Shown here one piece after another: positions 6,898 through 15,738 of a stretch of DNA of 64,000 nucleotides. A program made the translations under genes and the position numbers. Source of the stretch: Lachnospiraceae bacterium UBA3632 (GTDB lineage: Bacteria; Bacillota; Clostridia; Lachnospirales; Lachnospiraceae); the NCBI GenBank assembly GCA_002373975.1, contig DFKZ01000039.1, positions 25,607 to 89,606 on the forward strand. The letters are read 5' to 3'. Position 1 is the stretch's first letter. Every line of letters starts with the position of its first letter. The notes below the pieces were generated by a model. That model saw only the letters and a list, made by a program, of their open reading frames with translations, ran no database searches and was not told the origin of the DNA.

Positions 6898-8454
6898 TTA
6901 AGATACTTTTATTATCTGTGTGGCCACCTTTTCCTGAAATCTGATATCATGCTCAACCATCAGCATCGTGGGCGCATATTTTAAGATCAGCCTCTCTATC
7001 TGCATTCTTGAAAAAACATCTATGTAGTTAAGCGGTTCATCCCAGATATAAAGATGCGCCGGTGTGATAAGGCTTGCAGCAATAAGCACCTTCTTTTTCT
7101 GTCCTTCGGAAAAGTCCTTCATATCCTTTACGAACTGCTCGCGGCCGAAGTCAAGCTGCCTGAGCACGGTCAGAAACAGGCTTTCTTCAATTCCTCTCTT
7201 TTCGCTGAACTCCCTCAAGGTTCCCGAAAGAAAAGAAGTATCCTGACTGACATAGGAGATCACAAGGCCGGAGGCAACGTCAAAGGTTCCGGAAACCAGC
7301 AGCTTTGAACCTGATCCCTGCCCTTCCCCGGAACCGGTCTTTTCCCCAAAGCCGTTTTTTTCGAGTACTGCCCGCAATATGCTCGACTTCCCGCATCCGT
7401 TCTCTCCCGCAAGGATCACTCTTTCTCCTCTTTTTACCTGGAATCTGAGACCTTCAAAAAGGCATTCTTCCGCATCAGAATATCTGAGTGAAAGGTCGAT
7501 GGCGTTTATAAGCACTTCCTTGTGATACTTAAGCGGCGCGATCTTAAGATCTCTCACTCTCTCTATATCCTGCAAAAGTCCCGTCTTTTCCTCGATCTCG
7601 CGGTCTATACGCATCTCAAGCGACTTAACCCTCGACTGCATCTTTTTAGTCTTGGCGCCGATAAACGATCTGGTTGAGATGCTTCTGTCATGATCCTTAA
7701 TGGGGTCGAATCCTATCTTGGTCCTTTCGTTTTTATCGGCCCATCTCTCCGCCCTGTCCGCAGCAGTCTTAAGCTTTCCTATCTCCTTTAAATGCTTTTC
7801 GTTTTCCGCCTTTTTGAATGCGTCTGTCTTTTCTTTATTCTCCCACCAGGATGAAAAGTTTCCGCTTTGGACCTCCACGGTCTCGCGGTTAAAAACAAGC
7901 ATGTGATCGCAGACTCCGTCAAGCAGATCTCTGTCGTGGGAAACGAGAATAAATCCCTTTTTGGAGGCAAGATATTTCTTAACGATATCCCTTGCGGCTC
8001 CGTCCAGATGGTTGGTGGGCTCATCCACCAAAAGGAACTCATTTTCGGCTGCAAAAAGCACAGCCAGCATAACCCTTGTCCTCTCCCCAAAGCTGAGTGT
8101 CTTAAAGGGCCTGTACAGACATTCCGGGTCCATCCCCAGCTGATCCATCTGTATAAGGACCTGCCAGCTCTCGATCTGAGGCTTCCATCCCTCTATCAGT
8201 TCCGAAGCCGTTTTTTCTTTATCCCGATCCGTGACGGAGTATGGGAAATAATCAAATCTTGTGTTGCTCACTATGCTTCCCTTGTACTCATATCTGCCCA
8301 TAAAAAGATTAAGAAGCGTTGTCTTTCCCTTTCCGTTTCTGCCCACAAGTCCCAGCTTCCAATCCGTATCAATATTGAAACTTACATTCCTGAGCACGTC
8401 ATCAAAGCTTCCTTCATAACAGAATGTAAGATCGCTAACCTGTATCTGTGCCAT
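6898..8454 (-). CDS. ABC-F ribosomal protection ATPase, Lsa/Vga-like
   Basis: The 518-residue protein has two ABC ATPase domains and no membrane part, which is the ABC-F layout. The N-terminal domain has GRNGKGKTT, LSFGERTR and LLVDEPTNHLD. The C-terminal domain has GENGCGKSS, FSEGQKKK and IWDEPLNYID. The opening (MAQIQVSDLTFCYEGSF, TDWKLGLVGRNGKGKTTLLN) most resembles Lsa-type proteins, which release lincosamides, streptogramin A and pleuromutilins from ribosomes. Substrate range is inferred. The ATG at 8454 has GGAGG 8-9 bases upstream; an earlier in-frame start lacks one. A regulated leader precedes it. Confidence 0.85.
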   Translation of the reverse strand: MAQIQVSDLTFCYEGSFDDVLRNVSFNIDTDWKLGLVGRNGKGKTTLLNLFMGRYEYKGSIVSNTRFDYFPYSVTDRDKEKTASELIEGWKPQIESWQVLIQMDQLGMDPECLYRPFKTLSFGERTRVMLAVLFAAENEFLLVDEPTNHLDGAARDIVKKYLASKKGFILVSHDRDLLDGVCDHMLVFNRETVEVQSGNFSSWWENKEKTDAFKKAENEKHLKEIGKLKTAADRAERWADKNERTKIGFDPIKDHDRSISTRSFIGAKTKKMQSRVKSLEMRIDREIEEKTGLLQDIERVRDLKIAPLKYHKEVLINAIDLSLRYSDAEECLFEGLRFQVKRGERVILAGENGCGKSSILRAVLEKNGFGEKTGSGEGQGSGSKLLVSGTFDVASGLVISYVSQDTSFLSGTLREFSEKRGIEESLFLTVLRQLDFGREQFVKDMKDFSEGQKKKVLIAASLITPAHLYIWDEPLNYIDVFSRMQIERLILKYAPTMLMVEHDIRFQEKVATQIIKVS

Positions 8455-8508
8455 TACACCACCTCCAGTCTGATAAGGCAAGACAGCGAGTCGCATCCTC
8501 GCGGAGCG

Positions 8509-8584
8509 TTTTTTGCATTATTGGAAGGTTTTTCAAACCATCTCATAATGCAAAAAAATCTGCCTTCGATGCCGAAAGCAGATT
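8509..8584 (-). promoter_or_regulatory. leader attenuator: terminator plus overlapping hairpin
   Basis: On the minus strand, a 12 bp stem (AATCTGCTTTCG / CGAAGGCAGATT, 8561-8584) is followed by seven T, giving a strong intrinsic terminator about 100 bases before the ABC-F start. The T run also forms the 5' arm of a second long hairpin (TTTTTTGCATTAT with its complement, 8509-8558). The terminator loop CGGCAT can pair with an ATGCCG further upstream, a possible antiterminator. The arrangement suggests ribosome-mediated attenuation. Confidence 0.7.
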
Positions 8585-8759
8585 AATCGCACTAAATCAA
8601 AACCAAATATATGCCGGGATCGCTTCCCCGCAGTGAGTGGCTTCAAATGAACACGATAATCCAATCCGGCATACACAAACAACCCCAACGGGGCCTTTTG
8701 ACCGGCGCATTTAAATGCTGATCCGATCGGTTAATGTTCGCAATTACCAAATCAAATTA

Positions 8760-8771
8760 TCAGTTCTTCAT
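8760..8771 (-). CDS. three-codon leader ORF (Met-Lys-Asn)
   Basis: In the ABC-F leader on the minus strand, ATG-AAG-AAC-TGA follows GGTGAGGA. The site is about 315 bases upstream of the ABC-F start and roughly 40 bases after the predicted promoter. Short leader ORFs that sense stalled ribosomes are established for ABC-F resistance genes. The assignment here is an inference from position and ribosome site. Confidence 0.5.
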   Translation of the reverse strand: MKN

Positions 8772-8817
8772 TTCCTCACCAACACACAGGGTGTGCCTTT
8801 CTTTTATGATCAAGTGT

Positions 8818-8846
8818 AAAATAGCATACTTTTTCCCATAAGGCAA
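8818..8846 (-). promoter_or_regulatory. candidate promoter of the ABC-F leader
   Basis: On the minus strand TTGCCT (8841-8846) and TATTTT (8818-8823) are 17 bases apart, in the gap after the gltS-like stop. The leader from here to the ABC-F start would be about 350 bases. Between the leader ORF and the attenuator lie a CCCC/GGGG hairpin and a TATGCCGG/CCGGCATA hairpin, the rest of this 420-base non-coding stretch. Confidence 0.5.
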
Positions 8847-8875
8847 GCCTTATTTTGGAAAGCAGATTTACACTG

Positions 8876-10285
8876 TTATGATTTCTTATCTTTCTTTTTA
8901 AATATCTTTGACCTGAAAAGGAACAGGTTAAACACTACAAATATTCCCAGTATTGCAGCCATGCATATATACACCGCCTTATCGGAAGTGGGTGCATAGG
9001 ACGCAAGGAGCATGATGGGGAATCCGCATACTATCGCGGGGAAGTTCTGATAAACAATGTTTTCCGAAACAGGGGTTTCAAATTCCGGATCAACCTCACG
9101 CAGAAGGATGATACCGGTACTTGCGGTACCCGTAAGCATTCCGAACATGGCAAGGAACTGCTCGTTTTTGTATTCGGGGAAAAGCCTGTCGCTCACAAAC
9201 TTGATATATATAAATGTGACTATTGCTCCGATCACGCAGAGGACGCAGAGCACTCCTATATAGTTTGCAATGAGATCGATCTGAATCGCACCTATTCCCG
9301 CCACGATCATAATATCAAAGGCAAATCCCGAAATACGGTTCAGGAGGAAATTGTTGATGTAATCCCTCTTCATGATACCCGTCTTGCGAAGAAGCCCTAT
9401 TATAGCCTTCAGCACAACTCCCATAAGTGCGCCGAAGAGGAAATTGAATCCGTAGACCGTGGATTTAAGGCCTCCCACAAGATTCCCCAGAACGAACATG
9501 ATCCCGTAGGCTCCCGCATAGCAGATGGCAATAAGTGCTATCTCCATGGTGATCTTGTCGATGGATTCGATCATTGGGATCTCTCCCTCGTCCTCTACAA
9601 CCTCTCTATTGAGCTCATTAAGCTCTTTTCTGACTACAAGATCGCCTTTTTTTCTTTTGAAGTTAAGATAAATGACTCCGAGAATGCTGGCACTTAAAAA
9701 CCCGAAAGCCGCTACGGTGAGTCCAAAGCTCTTTCCTCCGGTAAAGCCGTATGTCTCATAGATGCTTCCGTAGTTAAGAGCCTGACCGGTACCCTGACCG
9801 TATCCGAAGGCAAGTAAAAGTCCCGATGCTTTAAGAAGCTTTGGCAAAAAAATTGCGGAAATCGTGGTTATTACAAGCCCGAAAAACGCCTGTACAAGAT
9901 ACGTGCTGACGGTGGTCAGACCGGTATTGATAACATCCCTTGTACGGGTTTTGCTCTTGCCCTTTGTTTTTCGTAATGTCATGGCTATGAATCCGACCGC
10001 AAGACAATGATAGGTAAGTATCTCAAGGATCTCTATTCCGCTCTTGTCGCTCCCTGCACTGAATATATCAAGATTAAACAGGTATTCCCCTGTGACAGCT
10101 TTGACTATCATAGAGATTATCAGCAAAATTATTCCGCCCAGTACCGAAACCGGGACAAGAGATTTGTTCAGGAACCCTATCTTTCTCTTGATAAAGCTTG
10201 CAACTATCATACTTCCGAGAATAGTTGCCGCAAGGAGTACAAAAGACCATACCCCGCAATCGCTGAAACTGCCTCCGCTTGACAT
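8876..10285 (-). CDS. gltS: sodium/glutamate symporter family protein (GltS-like)
   Basis: The 469-residue protein is highly hydrophobic, with about 11-12 membrane segments. The motif GYGQGTGQALNYG near residues 161-173 matches the first re-entrant glycine-rich motif of the GltS family, and a GTASTGIILLREVDPEF segment near the C-terminus matches the second. Such proteins take up glutamate with sodium. The ATG has GGAGGATGC 5-9 bases upstream. It starts 12 bases after the PlsC-type gene, so the two are co-transcribed. True substrate is unproven. Confidence 0.8.
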   Translation of the reverse strand: MSSGGSFSDCGVWSFVLLAATILGSMIVASFIKRKIGFLNKSLVPVSVLGGIILLIISMIVKAVTGEYLFNLDIFSAGSDKSGIEILEILTYHCLAVGFIAMTLRKTKGKSKTRTRDVINTGLTTVSTYLVQAFFGLVITTISAIFLPKLLKASGLLLAFGYGQGTGQALNYGSIYETYGFTGGKSFGLTVAAFGFLSASILGVIYLNFKRKKGDLVVRKELNELNREVVEDEGEIPMIESIDKITMEIALIAICYAGAYGIMFVLGNLVGGLKSTVYGFNFLFGALMGVVLKAIIGLLRKTGIMKRDYINNFLLNRISGFAFDIMIVAGIGAIQIDLIANYIGVLCVLCVIGAIVTFIYIKFVSDRLFPEYKNEQFLAMFGMLTGTASTGIILLREVDPEFETPVSENIVYQNFPAIVCGFPIMLLASYAPTSDKAVYICMAAILGIFVVFNLFLFRSKIFKKKDKKS

Positions 10286-10297
10286 TTTTGCATCCTC

Positions 10298-11449
10298 CTA
10301 AGCCTTGTATTTCTTTATCAGTAAATAATACAAAAATCCGGCAAATTTGTGTTTGTTATTATGGATCTCGTAATGGTTTCCGTCTTTTGTGGTAAAAAGA
10401 AGATAACCCTGAAGTATTATATCATAAAGAGATATCTCTGAGATAGGGATAATCGTATTTCCGACCTTCAGCTGCCGGGGGGTTATGGAAAGAGTTCCCC
10501 TGTCCACACATACCGTTTTATGCTCCGAACTGTAGCGGTTAAGGATCTGATCCTCATCGGAGGCAAGTACCGTATCATCATCAGCCTTCGGAAGGTCATT
10601 GATAAATTTTCTCTCCCATGCATCCCAGTCTCTCACATTATCAAACTCGAAACCTTCGCCGGAAAGCATTCCGTACTTGTCATATTTTCCGGAAAGGCCG
10701 CAGCTGCACCAAAACCTGTCACCACGCGACTTTAAGCTGTTAAGCTGTTTGCACTTGGGGCATGCCACAAGCTCAAACTCCAGTCCCTCGGCAAGCCGTC
10801 TTCCCTTATATGCGATATGTCTGTCCCTGTTCCATTCATAGGCATCCTCAAAAAGATCGCGGTTTATAGCCTCTCCGAATTCTTCCACAGACATCTTTTT
10901 AAGCATTTCCGGGGTGTAGATATTTACGATCTCACCCTCCATATACCCTTTTCGCATGGTATAACCCCAGCGTGGGTGTGAGAAGTAGCCTCCGTGAAGG
11001 CGGTAGGTGATGACAGGAACATTAAATATCTTAAAGACCTTGGCAGTGGCCGGCTGGACGGAATCGGTGACGCCGTTGCCGCATCTTAATCCTTCCGCAA
11101 AAATACCTATACTGTGTCCGCCTTTCAAACGGCGCCCCATTTCCATAACTGTGGCGGCAGCCACGCTGGCCTTGGTCCTTCCGATGGGATCGAATACAGC
11201 ACGCAGAAGCCATGATGAAAACCCGGCTCTGAAGGTGTGCTCGCTCGCCACATAATAGATGTATTCCTTAAAGCTGCAGCTCAGAAAAAGAAAGTCAAGA
11301 TTGGTCACGTGATTGCACACAATAATAAAGGGGCCTTTAATGTCTTGCATTTTGCCCCTTTTGAAATTAAACCGCAGCTTGAGAAACACCATTGCAAAAG
11401 GCTTGATGATCTCATATAAGATTTTGTGTCTTCTGTATCCGGGATTCAT
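10298..11449 (-). CDS. PlsC-type acyltransferase with C-terminal zinc ribbon
   Basis: The first ~215 residues are a lysophospholipid acyltransferase domain. The catalytic HVTNLD (H47, D52, an HX4D) and an EGLR block are present. The C-terminal part is unusual: a zinc ribbon with CPKC and CSCG, then a DUF-like beta region ending in FLYYLLIKKYKA. Length (383) exceeds the ~240 of a plain PlsC. It likely makes phosphatidic acid or remodels lipids at the membrane. The start lacks a strong ribosome site. It is followed by the GltS-like gene. Confidence 0.78.
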   Translation of the reverse strand: MNPGYRRHKILYEIIKPFAMVFLKLRFNFKRGKMQDIKGPFIIVCNHVTNLDFLFLSCSFKEYIYYVASEHTFRAGFSSWLLRAVFDPIGRTKASVAAATVMEMGRRLKGGHSIGIFAEGLRCGNGVTDSVQPATAKVFKIFNVPVITYRLHGGYFSHPRWGYTMRKGYMEGEIVNIYTPEMLKKMSVEEFGEAINRDLFEDAYEWNRDRHIAYKGRRLAEGLEFELVACPKCKQLNSLKSRGDRFWCSCGLSGKYDKYGMLSGEGFEFDNVRDWDAWERKFINDLPKADDDTVLASDEDQILNRYSSEHKTVCVDRGTLSITPRQLKVGNTIIPISEISLYDIILQGYLLFTTKDGNHYEIHNNKHKFAGFLYYLLIKKYKA

Positions 11450-11474
11450 TCTGTACCGTCCGAATAACCTGTAT

Positions 11475-11972
11475 TTATGCCCATGGATCCTGGCTGGTGG
11501 GGATCCTTATTCCCGCAAGAAGCATCTGCTCCCAGAGGAACCATTCACCTGTGGAGGGCTTGTTCCTCAGAGTCACTGTTCTGGTGGAATCGGCTCCGCC
11601 GCTCTTAAGATCCATGATCTTATATCCATCCTCTGCGATGGGCGCTGCACTGTCCTTCATCCATACGGTGTAAGGAGTGCCCGGCTCATAGTTATTATCG
11701 GGATTTGCTCCCGTGAAATATGAGCGTGCAAGATAATCCTTACCATCCATAAAACGGTCACGGATAAACTGCTTTTCCATATTGGAAAGAGGCCTCGGAC
11801 CTCTTAAAAAGTCCAGCATCCTGTAGCATTCTTCCCTGTTCTCGGGGAACACATTAAGAGCGGCAACGGTAAGCGCCGCCACGCCTTCGGGCTTTTTAAG
11901 ATCAGCTTCCGGAAGAGCCTTTAGCTCCTCAAGTGTCTTGGGCAGGCTGTTAAATGTAACATTATACTCCAT
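11475..11972 (-). CDS. conserved hypothetical protein (possibly DUF6935-type)
   Basis: The 165-residue soluble protein has no signal or membrane segment. It starts with LPKTLEELKALPEADLKKPEGVAALTVAALNVF and contains RGPRPLSNMEKQFIRDRF, then a strand-rich C-terminal half with GTPYTVWM and STGEWFLWEQMLLAG. I recall this pattern from Firmicutes DUF6935-like proteins, but am unsure. ATG with AAGGAGG 8 bases upstream. Upstream lie a GCTACG/CGTAGC hairpin and a TTGTCT/TAAAAT promoter-like pair. The PlsC gene follows by 26 bases. Confidence 0.6.
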   Translation of the reverse strand: MEYNVTFNSLPKTLEELKALPEADLKKPEGVAALTVAALNVFPENREECYRMLDFLRGPRPLSNMEKQFIRDRFMDGKDYLARSYFTGANPDNNYEPGTPYTVWMKDSAAPIAEDGYKIMDLKSGGADSTRTVTLRNKPSTGEWFLWEQMLLAGIRIPTSQDPWA

Positions 11973-12176
11973 AGAAAACCTCCTTTTGCTACGCCCCTAA
12001 CCGTAGCATTCATACACTTATTATTTTACCACCTAAACGGCTTAACAGACAAGCTTTCCGGCTTTATAAAATCCCCTATCCAACACTAAATACTTTATTA
12101 AAACAATTAGGAACCAGCGAAATGCTTTCCTTGGGTAAAGATGCCTTCACTACAATATAGAAACTTTTACACTTTA

Positions 12177-13958
12177 TTACCGCCTACGTATATAATAACG
12201 ATAATAATCTTCCTCAATTACCTTGTCCGCCCCATATTCATTCTCAATCCAATCCAAAAAATGATCATAATCCTTCATCCTGTAATCACTTCCAAACCAT
12301 ACTGCAACAGCAATAACATCCGGATATTTTTCTGGATTCTCCTCCCAATACTGTTCAAGAGAATCAACGTAATATGTCGGAGTAGAAATTGTAGTATAGC
12401 TCGCAATGTCAATGTCCTTGTTAAAGTAGCAAACAGAAGTGACATCCCATACCAGGACGCTATCCCCCTCTTTTATATATTTGTCCCAGTCTTCTTGCGC
12501 TTTTTCGTTGATATATCCTGTCATATATTCAGTAATAATCCCCTTTGCAACACCGGAATGGATAAACTTGTTTGCGGTCAAAACATTCCAGTTGTAACCA
12601 TCATTGGACGAGTATGTGATACCTTTAAAGTAATTATTCGAAAAGGCAATAGCCAACAGAGAAATAACCACAACCTTCCGGAGCTTTGGATTCTTTCTAT
12701 CTGCATATAAAAAGACAGACAAAAGTGAAATAATAACACCTGAGATACAATAAGGAATTGATGTGAAAATTGTTAAATTTGTCAAAGCAACAACCGATAC
12801 AAATCCTAAAATATTTATAATTATAAATCCAAAAAGGAGCTTGCTCGTATCTTCTTTTATTTGTTTTATCAATATAGCCATAGCGAGCGCAAATATCCAA
12901 AAATAATAAGCACGTTCGTAGCTGTGCATATATTCAAATATCCTAAATGTATAAAAAAATACTTGACCAATCGCTCCTAAAACAATAGCTGTAAGGCAAA
13001 CAGCACAGAATGCATCCTTAAAGTACTTAAAGCTATGTCTTTTTAATACAACAATATATGTAAACACAATAAGAAAAGAAACTGTTCCTGTCAGCGCTGT
13101 AATTCCAACCAACGCTATTCCGCTTTCAAGATTTAACGTTCCTTTACTTATTTCCTCATAGTTGTGTGAGCCACATGCCCTTAATGCTTCTTGAATATTG
13201 AATAGAATAGTATCAATTGACATGTATGAAAGTAGGTATCCAAAATAAAGCAATCCCAATAAAACCAAAGCGGTGGGATACAAAACTAACACTACTTTAG
13301 GAATCTTTTTTTTATCGATTATGAGCATTGTGTATACAAAAGGAACAACTATTACGCATGTGGGATATGATAGTATAAGGCCAAATGAGAAAAATGATAG
13401 CAGAATACTTAGAAAAACAAATCTTCCATTTTTTACATTATCATTTTCTGAAAGATGCATCTTTATTAGCACTATTATTATAAGCGTTATAAACCATGCC
13501 ATCATAATCGAGAATTCTGGAATTACACCGTCTTTGGGAAGAATTCCAAAATATATAATTCCGAGTATAAAGGATATTCTCCTCGGAACAAATGCGCAAA
13601 GCGCTCTGCAAAGAGAAAAAGCTATCGCACCATGAATAACTGTACCGATAATCTTACACCATAAAACAAGGTACGTAGTACCCCCTGTAAGCTTTATGAA
13701 GACTAATTCAATTAAGGATAAAAGAAAAGCCGATGTTTGGTGTGGATCCCAGACCTGCGAAAGCATTTTGTCTCCACGTATAAGGCGGTACGACAAAGTC
13801 AAGGCATATTCTTCGTCCCGTTGAAGACCGACAAAGATGCACTTAATTGCGGCAATAAATGTGCCAATCGTAATTAAAATCATCACTATTCTGACAAAGT
13901 TTTCAAATCTATCTTTATCAACAGTTTTACTCAACCCTTTTTTGCAATTCTTTAACAT
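12177..13958 (-). CDS. GT-C-fold membrane glycosyltransferase-like protein A
   Basis: The 593-residue protein has about 11-12 membrane segments and a C-terminal soluble tail (from about 500). The first external loop has the acidic pair D48-E49-E50 and WDPHQTSAF (70-78), typical of GT-C enzymes of the PMT/ArnT kind, which use lipid-linked sugars. The protein at 15739-17427 is a paralog, sharing the DEEY and WDPHQTSAF motifs and the tail. DNA is AT-rich compared with its neighbours. Likely acts on cell-surface glycans; no acceptor is evident. Confidence 0.7.
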   Translation of the reverse strand: MLKNCKKGLSKTVDKDRFENFVRIVMILITIGTFIAAIKCIFVGLQRDEEYALTLSYRLIRGDKMLSQVWDPHQTSAFLLSLIELVFIKLTGGTTYLVLWCKIIGTVIHGAIAFSLCRALCAFVPRRISFILGIIYFGILPKDGVIPEFSIMMAWFITLIIIVLIKMHLSENDNVKNGRFVFLSILLSFFSFGLILSYPTCVIVVPFVYTMLIIDKKKIPKVVLVLYPTALVLLGLLYFGYLLSYMSIDTILFNIQEALRACGSHNYEEISKGTLNLESGIALVGITALTGTVSFLIVFTYIVVLKRHSFKYFKDAFCAVCLTAIVLGAIGQVFFYTFRIFEYMHSYERAYYFWIFALAMAILIKQIKEDTSKLLFGFIIINILGFVSVVALTNLTIFTSIPYCISGVIISLLSVFLYADRKNPKLRKVVVISLLAIAFSNNYFKGITYSSNDGYNWNVLTANKFIHSGVAKGIITEYMTGYINEKAQEDWDKYIKEGDSVLVWDVTSVCYFNKDIDIASYTTISTPTYYVDSLEQYWEENPEKYPDVIAVAVWFGSDYRMKDYDHFLDWIENEYGADKVIEEDYYRYYIRRR

Positions 13959-14044
13959 TTCCCACTTTCCAACTAACTATAGCTTAATATCCTTCTTCGA
14001 AATTAATGACAACCTAGTCCTATACAGTCACTGAGTTAAAGGTA

Positions 14045-15694
14045 TCAATGTAGTTTATAGATATTTATATTCCTATCGCCTGCAAGAAATACAGCCCCTT
14101 TCTTCATAAGGATTTTCTCCAATTCACACCCGGGAGCCACTCCAATATAACGACTCTGCAGATTTTCAAAGTTATTATATACTATGTCTTCATATACAAG
14201 ATTAATCCCATATGATGCAGGAATAGCATAATACTCACTATAACAAGTATTATCTTTGCCAAATGTCCATATAACGGTATTATCAAAGGATGGGATATCT
14301 GTCGATAATACCATTTTATCAGACAGCTCTGCTTTTAATAAGCTCATCTCCTCTATTCTTTTGTTATCAGCATATGAGAGTTTGTACTCATACGGGATGT
14401 TGCCTTTCAGCAAAAAAAGTATCAATGTTAATCCCGCCAAGATAAACGGAATACCTTTCAATGGTATTTGATTTTTTTTACATTGCATTTCCCCTTCAAT
14501 GAAAAATGGGAAAAGTACTATCGCACCAACAATAAAAATCAACGTGTGCCTACCACCAGGTTCTATTCTGTACATAAGTAAATCTGCAAGAATGAACGCT
14601 ATCATCGAAATAATGTATATCCCCTCAAAAAAAAGCCAGGGCTTCATACACTCAAATCCTTCTTTTCCCTTACTTCGATCGTATTTATATCTTACTATTT
14701 GGTATACCATGTGCCCCGCCAATACAGCCGTGAAAACCAGGAATAATAAGTAATAAAGACCCGCTGCATAGAACGTCTTTTCAGAAAACGCTTCCACAAT
14801 CATATTATAAACTGCATACATCGAAGTATAAATCTTACCAAAGAAATAGGTGAATCCATAAATCGGCCCCCCATTAATAAAAGACCTTATCCAATCTGTA
14901 TAAAACAGTTCTTCAGTATACTCAGCTGTAAAGTTCTTTGAGATAAAGACATACAAAACAGATGTAGCAGTAATCAAGCCTGAAGTGACTATGATAGGAA
15001 CAAAAAATAAAGATTTCTTTATCTCACGTTTTCTTTTGATATTATTAGTCCACAAATACAAGGGCATCAAAAACAGTACTATCAAGTATGGTCTCATACA
15101 GGTCATCAGACAAACACACATATATATTACTGACAATAAAGCTGCTGTGCTCTTTTTTTTGATTCCCCGAATGCACAAAGCGGCATAAACAATCATTAAT
15201 GCAAACATTTCCGGCTCGGGAATGCAGGAAAGCAAATACCGTGGAAAAGGCTTCAACGCAACTAAAAACAGGACAATTATGATTGTTTTCTGTTTATCAA
15301 TTTCAGTAAAAAACGCAAAAAAAACCAGTGCTAAAGAAACAGCAACTATGTTGCTGATAAAAGGACTGATCAATCCCCAGCCAAATAATTTCCCATATAG
15401 TATCCACTGTAGCAGGAGCAAAGGACTCCATGATGCGAATGAGAGCATTTTCGCATGTGATTCATTGAAGCCATAAAAGCCAGCCGGATAACCTCTATCA
15501 AGGATTGCTTCTGTCATTTTATAATACATTAATTCATCATTCCATCCTGAATCCGGAAGAAACAAAGTCCTGAATGACCCCCCGTCAATCAAGCAATATA
15601 GAAATGGCAGAATTAAAGGTATACACCCAAGGACTATCGCACATATCGTAGTCTCTACTTTTTTACTTTTTGAGGATTGGTAATTCATCATCAT
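14045..15694 (-). CDS. GT-C-like membrane protein B
   Basis: The 549-residue protein has about 11 membrane segments. It carries an acidic WNDE (51-54) in the first long loop, as in GT-C glycosyltransferases, and SFASWSPLLL later in that loop where its neighbours have HQTSAF. The C-terminal soluble part is short. It is more distantly related to proteins A and C, which flank it on the same strand with gaps of 44-86 bases. DNA is AT-rich. A surface polysaccharide role is inferred from the cluster. Confidence 0.6.
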   Translation of the reverse strand: MMMNYQSSKSKKVETTICAIVLGCIPLILPFLYCLIDGGSFRTLFLPDSGWNDELMYYKMTEAILDRGYPAGFYGFNESHAKMLSFASWSPLLLLQWILYGKLFGWGLISPFISNIVAVSLALVFFAFFTEIDKQKTIIIVLFLVALKPFPRYLLSCIPEPEMFALMIVYAALCIRGIKKKSTAALLSVIYMCVCLMTCMRPYLIVLFLMPLYLWTNNIKRKREIKKSLFFVPIIVTSGLITATSVLYVFISKNFTAEYTEELFYTDWIRSFINGGPIYGFTYFFGKIYTSMYAVYNMIVEAFSEKTFYAAGLYYLLFLVFTAVLAGHMVYQIVRYKYDRSKGKEGFECMKPWLFFEGIYIISMIAFILADLLMYRIEPGGRHTLIFIVGAIVLFPFFIEGEMQCKKNQIPLKGIPFILAGLTLILFLLKGNIPYEYKLSYADNKRIEEMSLLKAELSDKMVLSTDIPSFDNTVIWTFGKDNTCYSEYYAIPASYGINLVYEDIVYNNFENLQSRYIGVAPGCELEKILMKKGAVFLAGDRNINIYKLH

Positions 15695-15738
15695 ACTCCG
15701 CAGGCATGGATCCCACTATCTTGCCCCTAACAGTCCAT

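Noticed and set aside
12697..12900. Small ORF inside GT-C gene A
   Set aside because: It is a shadow frame with no ribosome site and lies wholly within the larger gene.
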